From Candidatus Pygmaiobacter gallistercoris (GTDB lineage Bacteria > Bacillota > Clostridia > Oscillospirales > Ruminococcaceae): a stretch of 7,259 bases of DNA. Under the pieces are notes generated by a model that worked only from the letters and a program-made list of their open reading frames with translations, did no database searches and was not told where the DNA came from. A program made the translations under genes and the position numbers. The DNA lies in contig DXIA01000157.1 of assembly GCA_019113125.1 (NCBI GenBank), positions 1-7,259 of the forward strand, in the 5' to 3' direction. Below are positions 1-5,231 of this stretch, in pieces (positions within the stretch are counted from its first letter, which is position 1; each line of letters begins with the position of its first letter).

Positions 1-78
1 CGTCAATCTGAAATATTGAGATGGGAGCAAAATCGGCTGCACAAAATGTATAAACAGAGAAAAAAGTGGCTGGAACCA

Positions 79-107
79 TTGCTTTTATGGGACAAACCTT
101 TTAATAT
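79..107 (+). promoter_or_regulatory. Candidate sigma-A promoter of the pur operon
   Basis: A TTGCTT (79-84) lies 17 bases before TAATAT (102-107), a reasonable housekeeping-sigma arrangement in a stretch much richer in A/T than the genes that follow. Transcription would begin near 114, leaving a leader of about 64 bases before purE. An overlapping TATTAT (105-110) would need a 20-base spacer and fits less well. The match is by eye to the consensus only. No obvious PurR box of the Bacillus kind was seen beside it. Confidence 0.5.
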
Positions 108-124
108 TATAGATGTGAGAAGAA

Positions 125-147
125 CGGCGGAGCCTTGTTCTGCGCCG
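125..147 (+). other. Leader hairpin upstream of purE
   Basis: CGGCGGAG (125-132) pairs with CTGCGCCG (140-147), giving eight positions with one G-G mismatch and a seven-base loop. It starts about 11 bases after the predicted transcription start and ends 17 bases before the ribosome binding site. What follows is A-rich, not U-rich, so it is not an intrinsic terminator on the plus strand. It could stabilise the 5' end or take part in leader control, or be incidental. I see no match to purine, PRPP or THF riboswitch cores. Confidence 0.35.
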
Positions 148-177
148 AAAAAGGACAAAAATGCGGGAGGAACACAG

Positions 178-681
178 ATGAAAAAGGTTGGAATCCTGAT
201 GGGCAGCGACAGTGATCTGCCGGTCGTGCAGAAGGCGATCGACGTGCTGCGGGAGCTGGAAGTTCCGTTTGAGGCCCATGTCATGAGCGCGCACCGGACC
301 CCTGAGGCCGCGGCGCAGTTCGCAAAGAGCGCGATGGAGAATGGGTACGGGGTACTGATCGGGGCGGCCGGCATGGCGGCGCACCTCGCCGGCGCGTTGG
401 CGGCGAACACCGTGCTGCCGGTCATCGGTCTGCCGATCCACGGCGGCGCGATGGACGGGCTGGACGCGCTGCTCGCGACGGTGGAGATGCCCTGGGGCAT
501 TCCGGTCGCGACCGTCGCGATCGACGGGGGCACCAATGCCGGGCTGCTCGCGGCCGAGATGCTCGCGCTCGAAGACGAGGCGCTGCGCGACCGGCTGATC
601 GCCCGCAGAAAGGCCGAGGCGGAGCGGGTGCTGCAGAAGGATGAGAAACTGCAGAAGACACTCGCCGATCAGCTGAAGTAA
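178..681 (+). CDS. purE: N5-carboxyaminoimidazole ribonucleotide mutase PurE, class I
   Basis: This cytoplasmic enzyme moves the carboxyl group of N5-CAIR to carbon 4, making CAIR for PurC in de novo purine synthesis. The 167-residue product has the usual class I length. GSDSD (9-13) forms the phosphate-binding loop and SAHRTP (37-42) carries the catalytic His39. The AGLLA segment near 121-125 is also typical. SAHRTP, rather than the SAHK seen in the CO2-using class II enzymes, means a PurK partner is expected, but none is encoded here. The start at 178 is chosen because GGGAGG (165-170) sits seven bases before it and the family N-terminus [10 protein letters not shown] begins there. The frame stays open back to 16, but that stretch is non-family and AT-rich. 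It is the first gene of the pur operon and is followed by purC after 56 bases. Confidence 0.95.
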   Translation: MKKVGILMGSDSDLPVVQKAIDVLRELEVPFEAHVMSAHRTPEAAAQFAKSAMENGYGVLIGAAGMAAHLAGALAANTVLPVIGLPIHGGAMDGLDALLATVEMPWGIPVATVAIDGGTNAGLLAAEMLALEDEALRDRLIARRKAEAERVLQKDEKLQKTLADQLK

Positions 682-696
682 AAGGAAACAGGGTTG

Positions 697-712
697 GCCG
701 GCGCGGACCGGC
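697..712 (+). other. Small GC hairpin between purE and purC
   Basis: GCCGG (697-701) and CCGGC (708-712) form a five-base-pair stem with a six-base loop, lying nine bases before the purC ribosome binding site (721-728). There is no U-run after it, so it should not terminate transcription. It is short enough to be chance in GC-rich DNA. It is listed because two of the other three gaps in this operon hold stronger hairpins. Confidence 0.3.
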
Positions 713-737
713 ACAGAACAGGGGGAGGAACAGAATC

Positions 738-1448
738 ATGCAGAAGATGGAACAGCTCTATGAGGGCAAGGCGAAAAAGGTCTACGCCACCGACGACCCG
801 AATCTGGTCATCGTCGACTACAAGGACGATGCGACCGCCGGCAACGGCGCCAAGAAGGGGACCATCCGGGGCAAGGGGGTCGTCAACAACAAGGTGACCA
901 ATGCGCTGATGAAGATGCTGGAGGAGCAGGGGATTCCGACCCATCTTGTCGAGCAGCTCTCCGACCGGGAGACGCTGGTCAAAAAGGTCAGCATCGTTCC
1001 GCTCGAGGTCATCGTCCGCAACGTCGCTGCCGGCAGTTTCACCGCCCGGCTGGGGGTGCCGGAGGGGACCCGGTTTGCCAGCCCGACGCTCGAGTACAGC
1101 TACAAGAACGACGCGCTGGGCGACCCGCTGATCAACAGCTACCACGCGATTGCGCTGGGCGCGGCGACCCGGGAGGAGCTGGACACCATCGCCGACTACG
1201 CGCTGCGGATCAACGAGATCCTCAAAAAATACCTCGCCGGCTACGGCATCGACCTGATCGACTTCAAGCTCGAGTTCGGCCGGCTGCCGGACGGCACCAT
1301 CGTGCTGGCGGATGAGATCAGCCCGGATACCTGCCGGTTCTGGGACGCCAAGACCGGCGCCCATCTCGACAAGGATCTCTTCCGCCGGGATCTCGGCGGC
1401 GAGGAGGAGGCCTATCGGGAGGTCCTCAGCCGTCTGCTGGGAGAATAA
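738..1448 (+). CDS. purC: Phosphoribosylaminoimidazole-succinocarboxamide (SAICAR) synthase PurC
   Basis: PurC joins CAIR, the product of PurE, to L-aspartate using ATP, giving SAICAR in the cytoplasm. The 236 residues match the usual bacterial single-domain length. Visible family marks are the N-terminal YEGKAKKVY segment (8-16, nucleotide-binding loop), the first signature around PLEVIVRN (88-95) followed by AAGS, DFKLEFG (175-181), and the second signature [12 protein letters not shown] (192-203). The start at 738 has a very purine-rich site, GGGGGAGG (721-728), nine bases upstream. A second ATG at 747 would also keep the whole domain but is farther from that site. The gene is the second of the operon, 56 bases after purE and 25 bases before the cyclohydrolase gene, so it should be cotranscribed with both. 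Confidence 0.96.
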   Translation: MQKMEQLYEGKAKKVYATDDPNLVIVDYKDDATAGNGAKKGTIRGKGVVNNKVTNALMKMLEEQGIPTHLVEQLSDRETLVKKVSIVPLEVIVRNVAAGSFTARLGVPEGTRFASPTLEYSYKNDALGDPLINSYHAIALGAATREELDTIADYALRINEILKKYLAGYGIDLIDFKLEFGRLPDGTIVLADEISPDTCRFWDAKTGAHLDKDLFRRDLGGEEEAYREVLSRLLGE

Positions 1449-1473
1449 TCGAAACGAAAGGGAGCGTGCAGGA

Positions 1474-2244
1474 ATGGCCACACAGGAGATTGCAAAACTG
1501 CTGCGGGAGAACAGTTATCCCGGCCGCGGGATCATTCTGGGCCGCAGTGAGGACGGAAAGTACGCCGTCGCCGCCTACTTCATCATGGGCCGCAGCGCCA
1601 ACAGCCGCAACCGGGTCTTCACCGAGCGGGACGGCGGCATCATCACCGAGGCGGCGGACGAGAGCCGGATGATCGACCCGACCCTCATCATCTACGCGCC
1701 GGTGCGGGTGCTGGGCGACCAGATCACGATCGTCACCAACGGCGACCAGACCGACACCATCTACGACTATATGCAGAACGGGGAGAGCTTTTCCAAGGCG
1801 CTGCGCAAGCGGTCGTTCGAGCCGGACGGCCCGAACTTTACCCCCCGCATCAGCAGCTATCTGAAGGTCACCGGCGGCCGGATGCGGTACCGGATGGGGA
1901 TCATCAAGAGTGACGACGGCAACCCCGACTCGGTCGAGCGGTTCTTCTATGAGTATCCCAAGCCGCTGGCCGGCGAGGGCCGGTTTCTCCACACCTATGA
2001 GGGGGACGGCGACCCGATCCCGAGCTTTACCGGCGAGCCGCGCCGGGTGCGGATCGAGGGGGATATCGACACCTTCGCCGCAACCCTGTGGGAGAACCTC
2101 AACGAGGACAACAAGGTCAGCCTCTTCGTCCGGTACATCCCGCTGGGAGAGGGAGAGGCCGAGACCCGCATCTTCAACAAGTACAAGAAACAGACTTCTG
2201 CCCCCGCGGACCGGGATGCCTTCCGCCGGCGGATGATGAAATAA
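1474..2244 (+). CDS. purO: IMP cyclohydrolase, PurO type
   Basis: This is the probable last enzyme of IMP synthesis, closing the ring of FAICAR to give IMP. It does not resemble the N-terminal cyclohydrolase half of PurH. It fits the PurO/IMP_cyclohyd family (an Ntn-hydrolase-like fold first described in methanogens and also found in Clostridia). The call rests on the N-terminal YPGRG segment (15-19) followed by ILGRSEDGKY, the Arg/Asn/Ser-rich SANSRNRV segment, and gene order: the next gene supplies exactly the partner activity that PurH would fuse to it. At 256 residues it is longer than the roughly 200-residue archaeal PurO. Part of the excess is a basic C-terminal tail (about 235-256). 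The start at 1474 has AAAGGGAG (1457-1464) nine bases upstream. The frame is open back to 1312, but only by overlapping purC. The family is recognised from memory of its sequence features. Confidence 0.82.
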   Translation: MATQEIAKLLRENSYPGRGIILGRSEDGKYAVAAYFIMGRSANSRNRVFTERDGGIITEAADESRMIDPTLIIYAPVRVLGDQITIVTNGDQTDTIYDYMQNGESFSKALRKRSFEPDGPNFTPRISSYLKVTGGRMRYRMGIIKSDDGNPDSVERFFYEYPKPLAGEGRFLHTYEGDGDPIPSFTGEPRRVRIEGDIDTFAATLWENLNEDNKVSLFVRYIPLGEGEAETRIFNKYKKQTSAPADRDAFRRRMMK

Positions 2245-2254
2245 CAACCAATCC

Positions 2255-2284
2255 GCCCGCGCCCGGCTATGTCGGGGCGCGGGC
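2255..2284 (+). other. Perfect 10-bp GC hairpin between purO and the AICAR transformylase gene
   Basis: GCCCGCGCCC (2255-2264) is perfectly complementary to GGGCGCGGGC (2275-2284), with a ten-base loop. All stem pairs are G-C. Only TCTT follows, so the U-run needed for an efficient intrinsic terminator is missing. It starts 11 bases after the purO stop and ends 23 bases before the weak ribosome binding site of the next gene. It may block 3' exonucleases, mark an RNA processing point, or cause partial termination that lowers downstream expression. Which of these applies cannot be told from sequence. Confidence 0.7.
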
Positions 2285-2323
2285 TCTTGCGGTTACAACA
2301 ACACAGAAAGGACGCGAACCGAC

Positions 2324-3496
2324 ATGAAAGAGCTGGAACTCAAGTACGGCTGTAACCCGAACCAAAAACCCGCCCGGATCCTGATGCAGCAGGGCGAGCT
2401 GCCGCTGGAGGTGCTCTGCGGCAAGCCGGGGTACATCAATTTTCTCGACGCGCTCAACTCCTGGCAGCTGGTGCGGGAGCTCAAGGAGGCCACCGGTCTG
2501 CCGGCGGCGGCGAGTTTCAAGCATGTCAGCCCGGCCGGCGCGGCGCTGGGACTGCCGCTGACCGAGACGCTCAAGAAGATCTACTTTGTCGAGGGAATGG
2601 AGCTCACCCCGCTCGCCTGCGCCTATGCCCGGGCCCGCGGCGCCGACCGGATGTCGAGTTTCGGCGACTGGATCGCCCTGTCGGAGGAGTGCGACGCGGC
2701 CACCGCAAAGATCATCAAGCGGGAGGTCTCGGACGGGATCATCGCCCCGGGGTATTCCGACGAGGCGCTCGAGATCCTCAAGACCAAGAAGAAGGGCAAT
2801 TACAACATCGTGAAGATCGATCCGGCCTATGAGCCCGCGCCGATCGAGCACAAGGACGTCTTCGGCATCACCTTCGAGCAGGGCCGCAACAACCTCAAGA
2901 TCACCCCCGCGCTGCTCGAGAATGTCGTCACCGAGAACAAGATCCTCACCGACGAGCAGAAACGGGATCTGATGGTCTCGCTGATCACCCTCAAATACAC
3001 CCAGTCCAACTCGGTCTGCTATGTCAAGGACGGACAGGCCATCGGGGTGGGCGCCGGCCAGCAGAGCCGGATCCACTGCACCCGGCTGGCCGGCAACAAG
3101 GCCGACCTGTGGCACCTGCGCCAGCACCCGAAGGTGCTCGCGCTGCCCTTCCGGGAGGATCTCGGCCGGGCCAACCGGGACAACGCGATCGACGTCTACC
3201 TCGGGGAGGAGCCCGAGGAGGTGCTGGGCGAGGGGATCTGGCAGCAGACCTTCACCAGCCGCCCCGAGCCGCTGACCAAGGAGGAGAAGAAGGCCTACCT
3301 CGCCGGGGTGCGCGGGGTGGTGCTGGGCAGCGACGCCTTCTTCCCGTTCGGGGATAACATCGAGCGGGCCCACCGCAGCGGCGTCGAGGCGATCGTCGAG
3401 CCGGGCGGCTCGATCCGGGACGCGCAGGTGATCGAGACCTGCAACAAGTACGGCATCGCGATGGCCTTCTGCGGCCTGCGGCTGTTCCACCATTGA
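2324..3496 (+). CDS. purH: Stand-alone AICAR transformylase (C-terminal half of PurH), eukaryote-like
   Basis: The product formylates AICAR with 10-formyl-tetrahydrofolate to FAICAR, the step just before IMP. Its 390 residues cover only the transformylase part of the usual bifunctional PurH. The methylglyoxal-synthase-like cyclohydrolase half is absent, and purO next door supplies it. Key segments are KYGCNPNQ (7-14), the catalytic Lys66-His67 in FKHVSPAG, ARGADRMSSFGD (104-115), KYTQSNSVCY (224-233, with Asn229), GAGQQSRIHCTRLAG (243-257), SDAFFPFGDN (336-345) and the C-terminal LRLFHH. These agree much more closely with animal ATIC than with E. coli PurH, as I remember both. The protein begins close to where the ATIC transformylase domain begins, so it is not a broken gene. 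The start at 2324 has AAAGGA (2307-2312) eleven bases upstream, a rather weak and distant site. The symbol purH is used for the half-length enzyme; the name purV may be used elsewhere. Confidence 0.93.
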   Translation: MKELELKYGCNPNQKPARILMQQGELPLEVLCGKPGYINFLDALNSWQLVRELKEATGLPAAASFKHVSPAGAALGLPLTETLKKIYFVEGMELTPLACAYARARGADRMSSFGDWIALSEECDAATAKIIKREVSDGIIAPGYSDEALEILKTKKKGNYNIVKIDPAYEPAPIEHKDVFGITFEQGRNNLKITPALLENVVTENKILTDEQKRDLMVSLITLKYTQSNSVCYVKDGQAIGVGAGQQSRIHCTRLAGNKADLWHLRQHPKVLALPFREDLGRANRDNAIDVYLGEEPEEVLGEGIWQQTFTSRPEPLTKEEKKAYLAGVRGVVLGSDAFFPFGDNIERAHRSGVEAIVEPGGSIRDAQVIETCNKYGIAMAFCGLRLFHH

Positions 3497-3520
3497 GAAA
3501 AAACGAGAGAGTTACAAAGC

Positions 3521-3539
3521 CGCGGGGGCGCACCCCGCG
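3521..3539 (+). other. GC hairpin between the AICAR transformylase gene and purB
   Basis: CGCGGGG (3521-3527) pairs perfectly with CCCCGCG (3533-3539) around a five-base loop. It is followed by AATCACC rather than a U-run, so it is not an intrinsic terminator. It lies eight bases before the purB ribosome binding site GGAGGT (3547-3552), close enough to influence 30S loading or protect the upstream mRNA from 3' decay. It has the same kind of placement as the hairpins at 697-712 and 2255-2284, with a different sequence. Confidence 0.6.
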
Positions 3540-3562
3540 AATCACCGGAGGTAGCACAAGTT

Positions 3563-4996
3563 ATGGCACATGACCGTTATATCAGCCCGTTCCAGACCCG
3601 TTATGCCAGCGATGAGATGCAGTACATCTTTTCGGAGGACAACAAGTTCAAGACCTGGCGCCGGCTCTGGATTGCACTGGCCCGGGCTGAGCAGCATCAG
3701 GGTCTGCCGATCACCGACGAGCAGATCGCCGAGCTCGAGGCCCACAAGGACGACATCAACTACGAGGTTGCCCAGGCGCGGGAGAAGGAGGTTCGCCATG
3801 ATGTGATGAGCCACGTCTACGCCTATGGTGTGCAGTGCCCCAAGGCGAAGGGGATCATCCATCTGGGGGCGACCAGCTGCTATGTCGGGGACAACACCGA
3901 CATCATCATCATGCGCCAGGGCCTTGCCGTCGTGCGCCGCAAGCTGATCAACGTCATCGCGCTGCTGGCGGATTTTGCAGAACAGTACCGCAGCATGCCG
4001 GCGCTGGCCTACACCCATCTGCAGCCGGCCCAGCTGACCACCGTCGGCAAGCGGGCGACCCTCTGGATCAATGAGCTGATGATGGACCTCGAGGAGGTCG
4101 AGCGGCGGATCAGTGCGCTGGCGCTGCTGGGCAGCAAGGGCACCACCGGCACCCAGGCGAGCTTTGTCGAGCTGTTCGATGGGGACGACGCCAAGATCAA
4201 GGCGGTGGAGCGGGAGATCGCGGCCGAGATGGGGTTTGACAAGGTCGTGCCGGTCTCGGGCCAGACCTACAGCCGCAAGGTGGACACAATGGTGCTGAAC
4301 GTCCTCTCCGGGATCGCCCAGAGTGGGATGAAGTTTGCAAACGATCTGCGGATTCTGCAGAACTTCAAGGAGATGGAGGAGCCGTTCGAGGCGCACCAGA
4401 TCGGCTCCTCGGCGATGCCCTACAAGCGCAACCCGATGCGGTGCGAGCGGATCTGTGCGCTGGCCCGCTACCTGATGGTGGACGTCCTCAACCCCGCCTT
4501 CACCGCCGGTACCCAGTGGTTTGAGCGGACGCTGGACGACTCGGCCAACAAGCGGATCGCGATGGCGGAGGGATTCCTCGCCGCCGACGCGATTCTGAAC
4601 ATCCTGCTCAACGTCTGTGACGGGCTGGTGGTCTATCCCAAGGTGGTGCACGCCCGGGTGATGAACGAGCTGCCCTTCATGGCGACCGAGAACATCATGA
4701 TGCAGGCGGTCAAGAAGGGTGGCGACCGGCAGGAGCTGCATGAGCGGCTGCGCCAGCACTCGATCGCCGCCGGCAAGGTGGTCAAGGAGGAGGGCGGCAA
4801 AAACGACCTGATCGAGCGGGTGCTCGCCGACCCGGCCTTCGGCCTGACCGAAGAGGAGGTACAGCAGCTGCTGCAGCCCGAGGACTTCATCGGCCGCGCG
4901 CCTGCGCAGGTGGAGGAATACCTCGGCGAAGTGGTTCGCCCGATGCTGGAGCGCAACCGGGAGCTGCTCGGAGAGACCGCTCAGCTGAGCGTCTGA
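3563..4996 (+). CDS. purB: Adenylosuccinate lyase PurB, long animal-like type
   Basis: PurB removes fumarate twice: from SAICAR to give AICAR, and from adenylosuccinate to give AMP. It belongs to the fumarase/aspartase superfamily and acts as a cytoplasmic tetramer. At 477 residues it is longer than the roughly 430-residue Bacillus-type enzyme and close to human ADSL in length. The superfamily signature GSSAMPYKRNP (281-291) holds the catalytic Ser282 and Lys288. THLQPAQ (151-157) holds the catalytic His152, and RHDVM (78-82) holds His79. All three residues line up with the human ones at a constant offset of seven as I recall that numbering. Shared blocks such as IIHLGATSCYVGDNTD (98-113) and QWFERTLDDSAN (318-329) are also near-identical to the animal protein from memory. 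The start at 3563 has GGAGGT ten bases upstream. It is the last gene of the operon, followed by a terminator. Confidence 0.96.
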   Translation: MAHDRYISPFQTRYASDEMQYIFSEDNKFKTWRRLWIALARAEQHQGLPITDEQIAELEAHKDDINYEVAQAREKEVRHDVMSHVYAYGVQCPKAKGIIHLGATSCYVGDNTDIIIMRQGLAVVRRKLINVIALLADFAEQYRSMPALAYTHLQPAQLTTVGKRATLWINELMMDLEEVERRISALALLGSKGTTGTQASFVELFDGDDAKIKAVEREIAAEMGFDKVVPVSGQTYSRKVDTMVLNVLSGIAQSGMKFANDLRILQNFKEMEEPFEAHQIGSSAMPYKRNPMRCERICALARYLMVDVLNPAFTAGTQWFERTLDDSANKRIAMAEGFLAADAILNILLNVCDGLVVYPKVVHARVMNELPFMATENIMMQAVKKGGDRQELHERLRQHSIAAGKVVKEEGGKNDLIERVLADPAFGLTEEEVQQLLQPEDFIGRAPAQVEEYLGEVVRPMLERNRELLGETAQLSV

Positions 4997-5019
4997 CCTC
5001 TATTTGATCTTGTCACAGC

Positions 5020-5051
5020 AAAGCCCTTTCCGGAGAGGAAAGGGCTTTTTT
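5020..5051 (+). terminator. Intrinsic terminator of the pur operon
   Basis: AAAGCCCTTTCC (5020-5031) and GGAAAGGGCTTT (5037-5048) form a twelve-base-pair stem with a five-base loop, running into six T residues (5046-5051). It lies 23 bases after the purB stop. This is a textbook intrinsic terminator and marks the end of the purE-to-purB unit. It separates that unit from the MFS gene, which has its own promoter. Confidence 0.95.
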
Positions 5052-5053
5052 GG

Positions 5054-5077
5054 AAAAAACGGAAAAAGCGTGAAAAA
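5054..5077. promoter_or_regulatory. Phased A-tracts upstream of the MFS promoter
   Basis: Runs of six, five and five A residues (5054-5059, 5063-5067, 5073-5077) recur about every 9-10 bases, near one helical turn, in imperfect repeats of the form GGAAAAAGCG. Such phasing is known to bend DNA. They end ten bases before the palindrome at 5087 and about 60 bases before the predicted transcription start. They could be a curved upstream element aiding RNA polymerase or regulator binding. The first tract also lies directly after the T-run of the pur terminator, so part of it may be incidental. Confidence 0.4.
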
Positions 5078-5086
5078 GCATCCTGA

Positions 5087-5104
5087 ATATGAGATTTCTC
5101 ATAT
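5087..5104. promoter_or_regulatory. Perfect palindromic operator overlapping the MFS -35 region
   Basis: ATATGAGA (5087-5094) is followed by TT and its exact reverse complement TCTCATAT (5097-5104). This 18-base inverted repeat ends inside the -35 hexamer at 5102-5107. Symmetry of this size is typical of a dimeric helix-turn-helix regulator site. Overlap with the -35 suggests repression, or activation from a position next to RNA polymerase. No regulator gene of such a type is present in the window, and I do not recognise the half-site as belonging to a named family. Confidence 0.65.
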
Positions 5105-5130
5105 ACATGTCCCTGTGTGACGGATATAAT
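5102..5130 (+). promoter_or_regulatory. Promoter of the MFS transporter gene
   Basis: TATACA (5102-5107, four of six consensus bases) lies exactly 17 bases before a perfect TATAAT (5125-5130). Transcription would start near 5137, giving a leader of about 95 bases to the GTG at 5232. The strong -10 and imperfect -35 are consistent with a promoter that a regulator bound at 5087-5104 could control. Confidence 0.75.
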
Positions 5131-5142
5131 TGAGGTCAGAAC

Positions 5143-5210
5143 AGCTCCCCTGGAGCTTTTGGGCGTCGTGCATCCGTCCGCGCCGCCCAGAAATGACCTT
5201 CGGCGGAAGG
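5143..5210 (+). promoter_or_regulatory. Structured 5' leader of the MFS gene, three hairpins
   Basis: Three stems follow one another. AGCTCC/GGAGCT (5143-5148 with 5152-5157) has a three-base loop and leads into TTTT (5157-5160), a weak terminator-like look. TTTTGGGCG/CGCCCAGAA (5157-5165 with 5184-5192) has nine pairs including one G-U and an 18-base loop, and it competes for one base with the first. CCTTC/GAAGG (5197-5201 with 5206-5210) has a four-base loop and sits just before the ribosome binding site AAAGGAGG (5218-5225). I do not recognise a known riboswitch class. It may be an unclassified cis-regulatory RNA, an attenuator, or ordinary structure. Confidence 0.4.
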
Positions 5211-5231
5211 AAAGAAAAAAGGAGGATTTGC

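Noticed and set aside
1..10. CGTCAATCTG repeated at 6539-6548
   Set aside because: A shared 10-mer is expected by chance many times in a window of this length, and the second copy lies inside the carD-family gene.
16..54. Second promoter, TTGAGA (16-21) with TATAAA (49-54)
   Set aside because: The 27-base spacer is too long for a sigma-A promoter, and no better -35 is present.
16..177. N-terminal extension of purE by 54 codons
   Set aside because: The stretch contains the likely promoter and leader hairpin, is AT-rich, and does not resemble PurE. The ATG at 178 has a well-spaced ribosome binding site.
60..177. Purine, PRPP/ykkC-type or THF riboswitch upstream of purE
   Set aside because: I looked for their conserved core segments and found none. 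The leader between predicted start and ATG is also too short for most of these classes.
1312..1473. Longer start for the IMP cyclohydrolase overlapping purC by 137 bases
   Set aside because: The added residues are Arg/Pro/Ser-rich out-of-frame purC sequence. The ATG at 1474 has a ribosome binding site and begins at the family N-terminus.
2267..3493. 408-codon open frame on the minus strand antisense to the AICAR transformylase gene
   Set aside because: The plus-strand gene is certain from its motifs. The antisense product is an Asp/Val/Arg/Leu-rich low-information sequence of the kind that arises opposite GC-rich codons, and has no ribosome binding site that I can support.
3542..4759. 405-codon open frame on the minus strand antisense to purB
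   Set aside because: Same cause: a shadow of a GC-rich gene with rare stops in that frame. Composition rich in His, Asp, Val and Leu with no family resemblance.
5130..5231. Earlier ATG start for the MFS protein
   Set aside because: The ATG at 5130 overlaps the TATAAT -10, lies upstream of the predicted transcript start, and has no ribosome binding site. The GTG at 5232 has one at ideal spacing.
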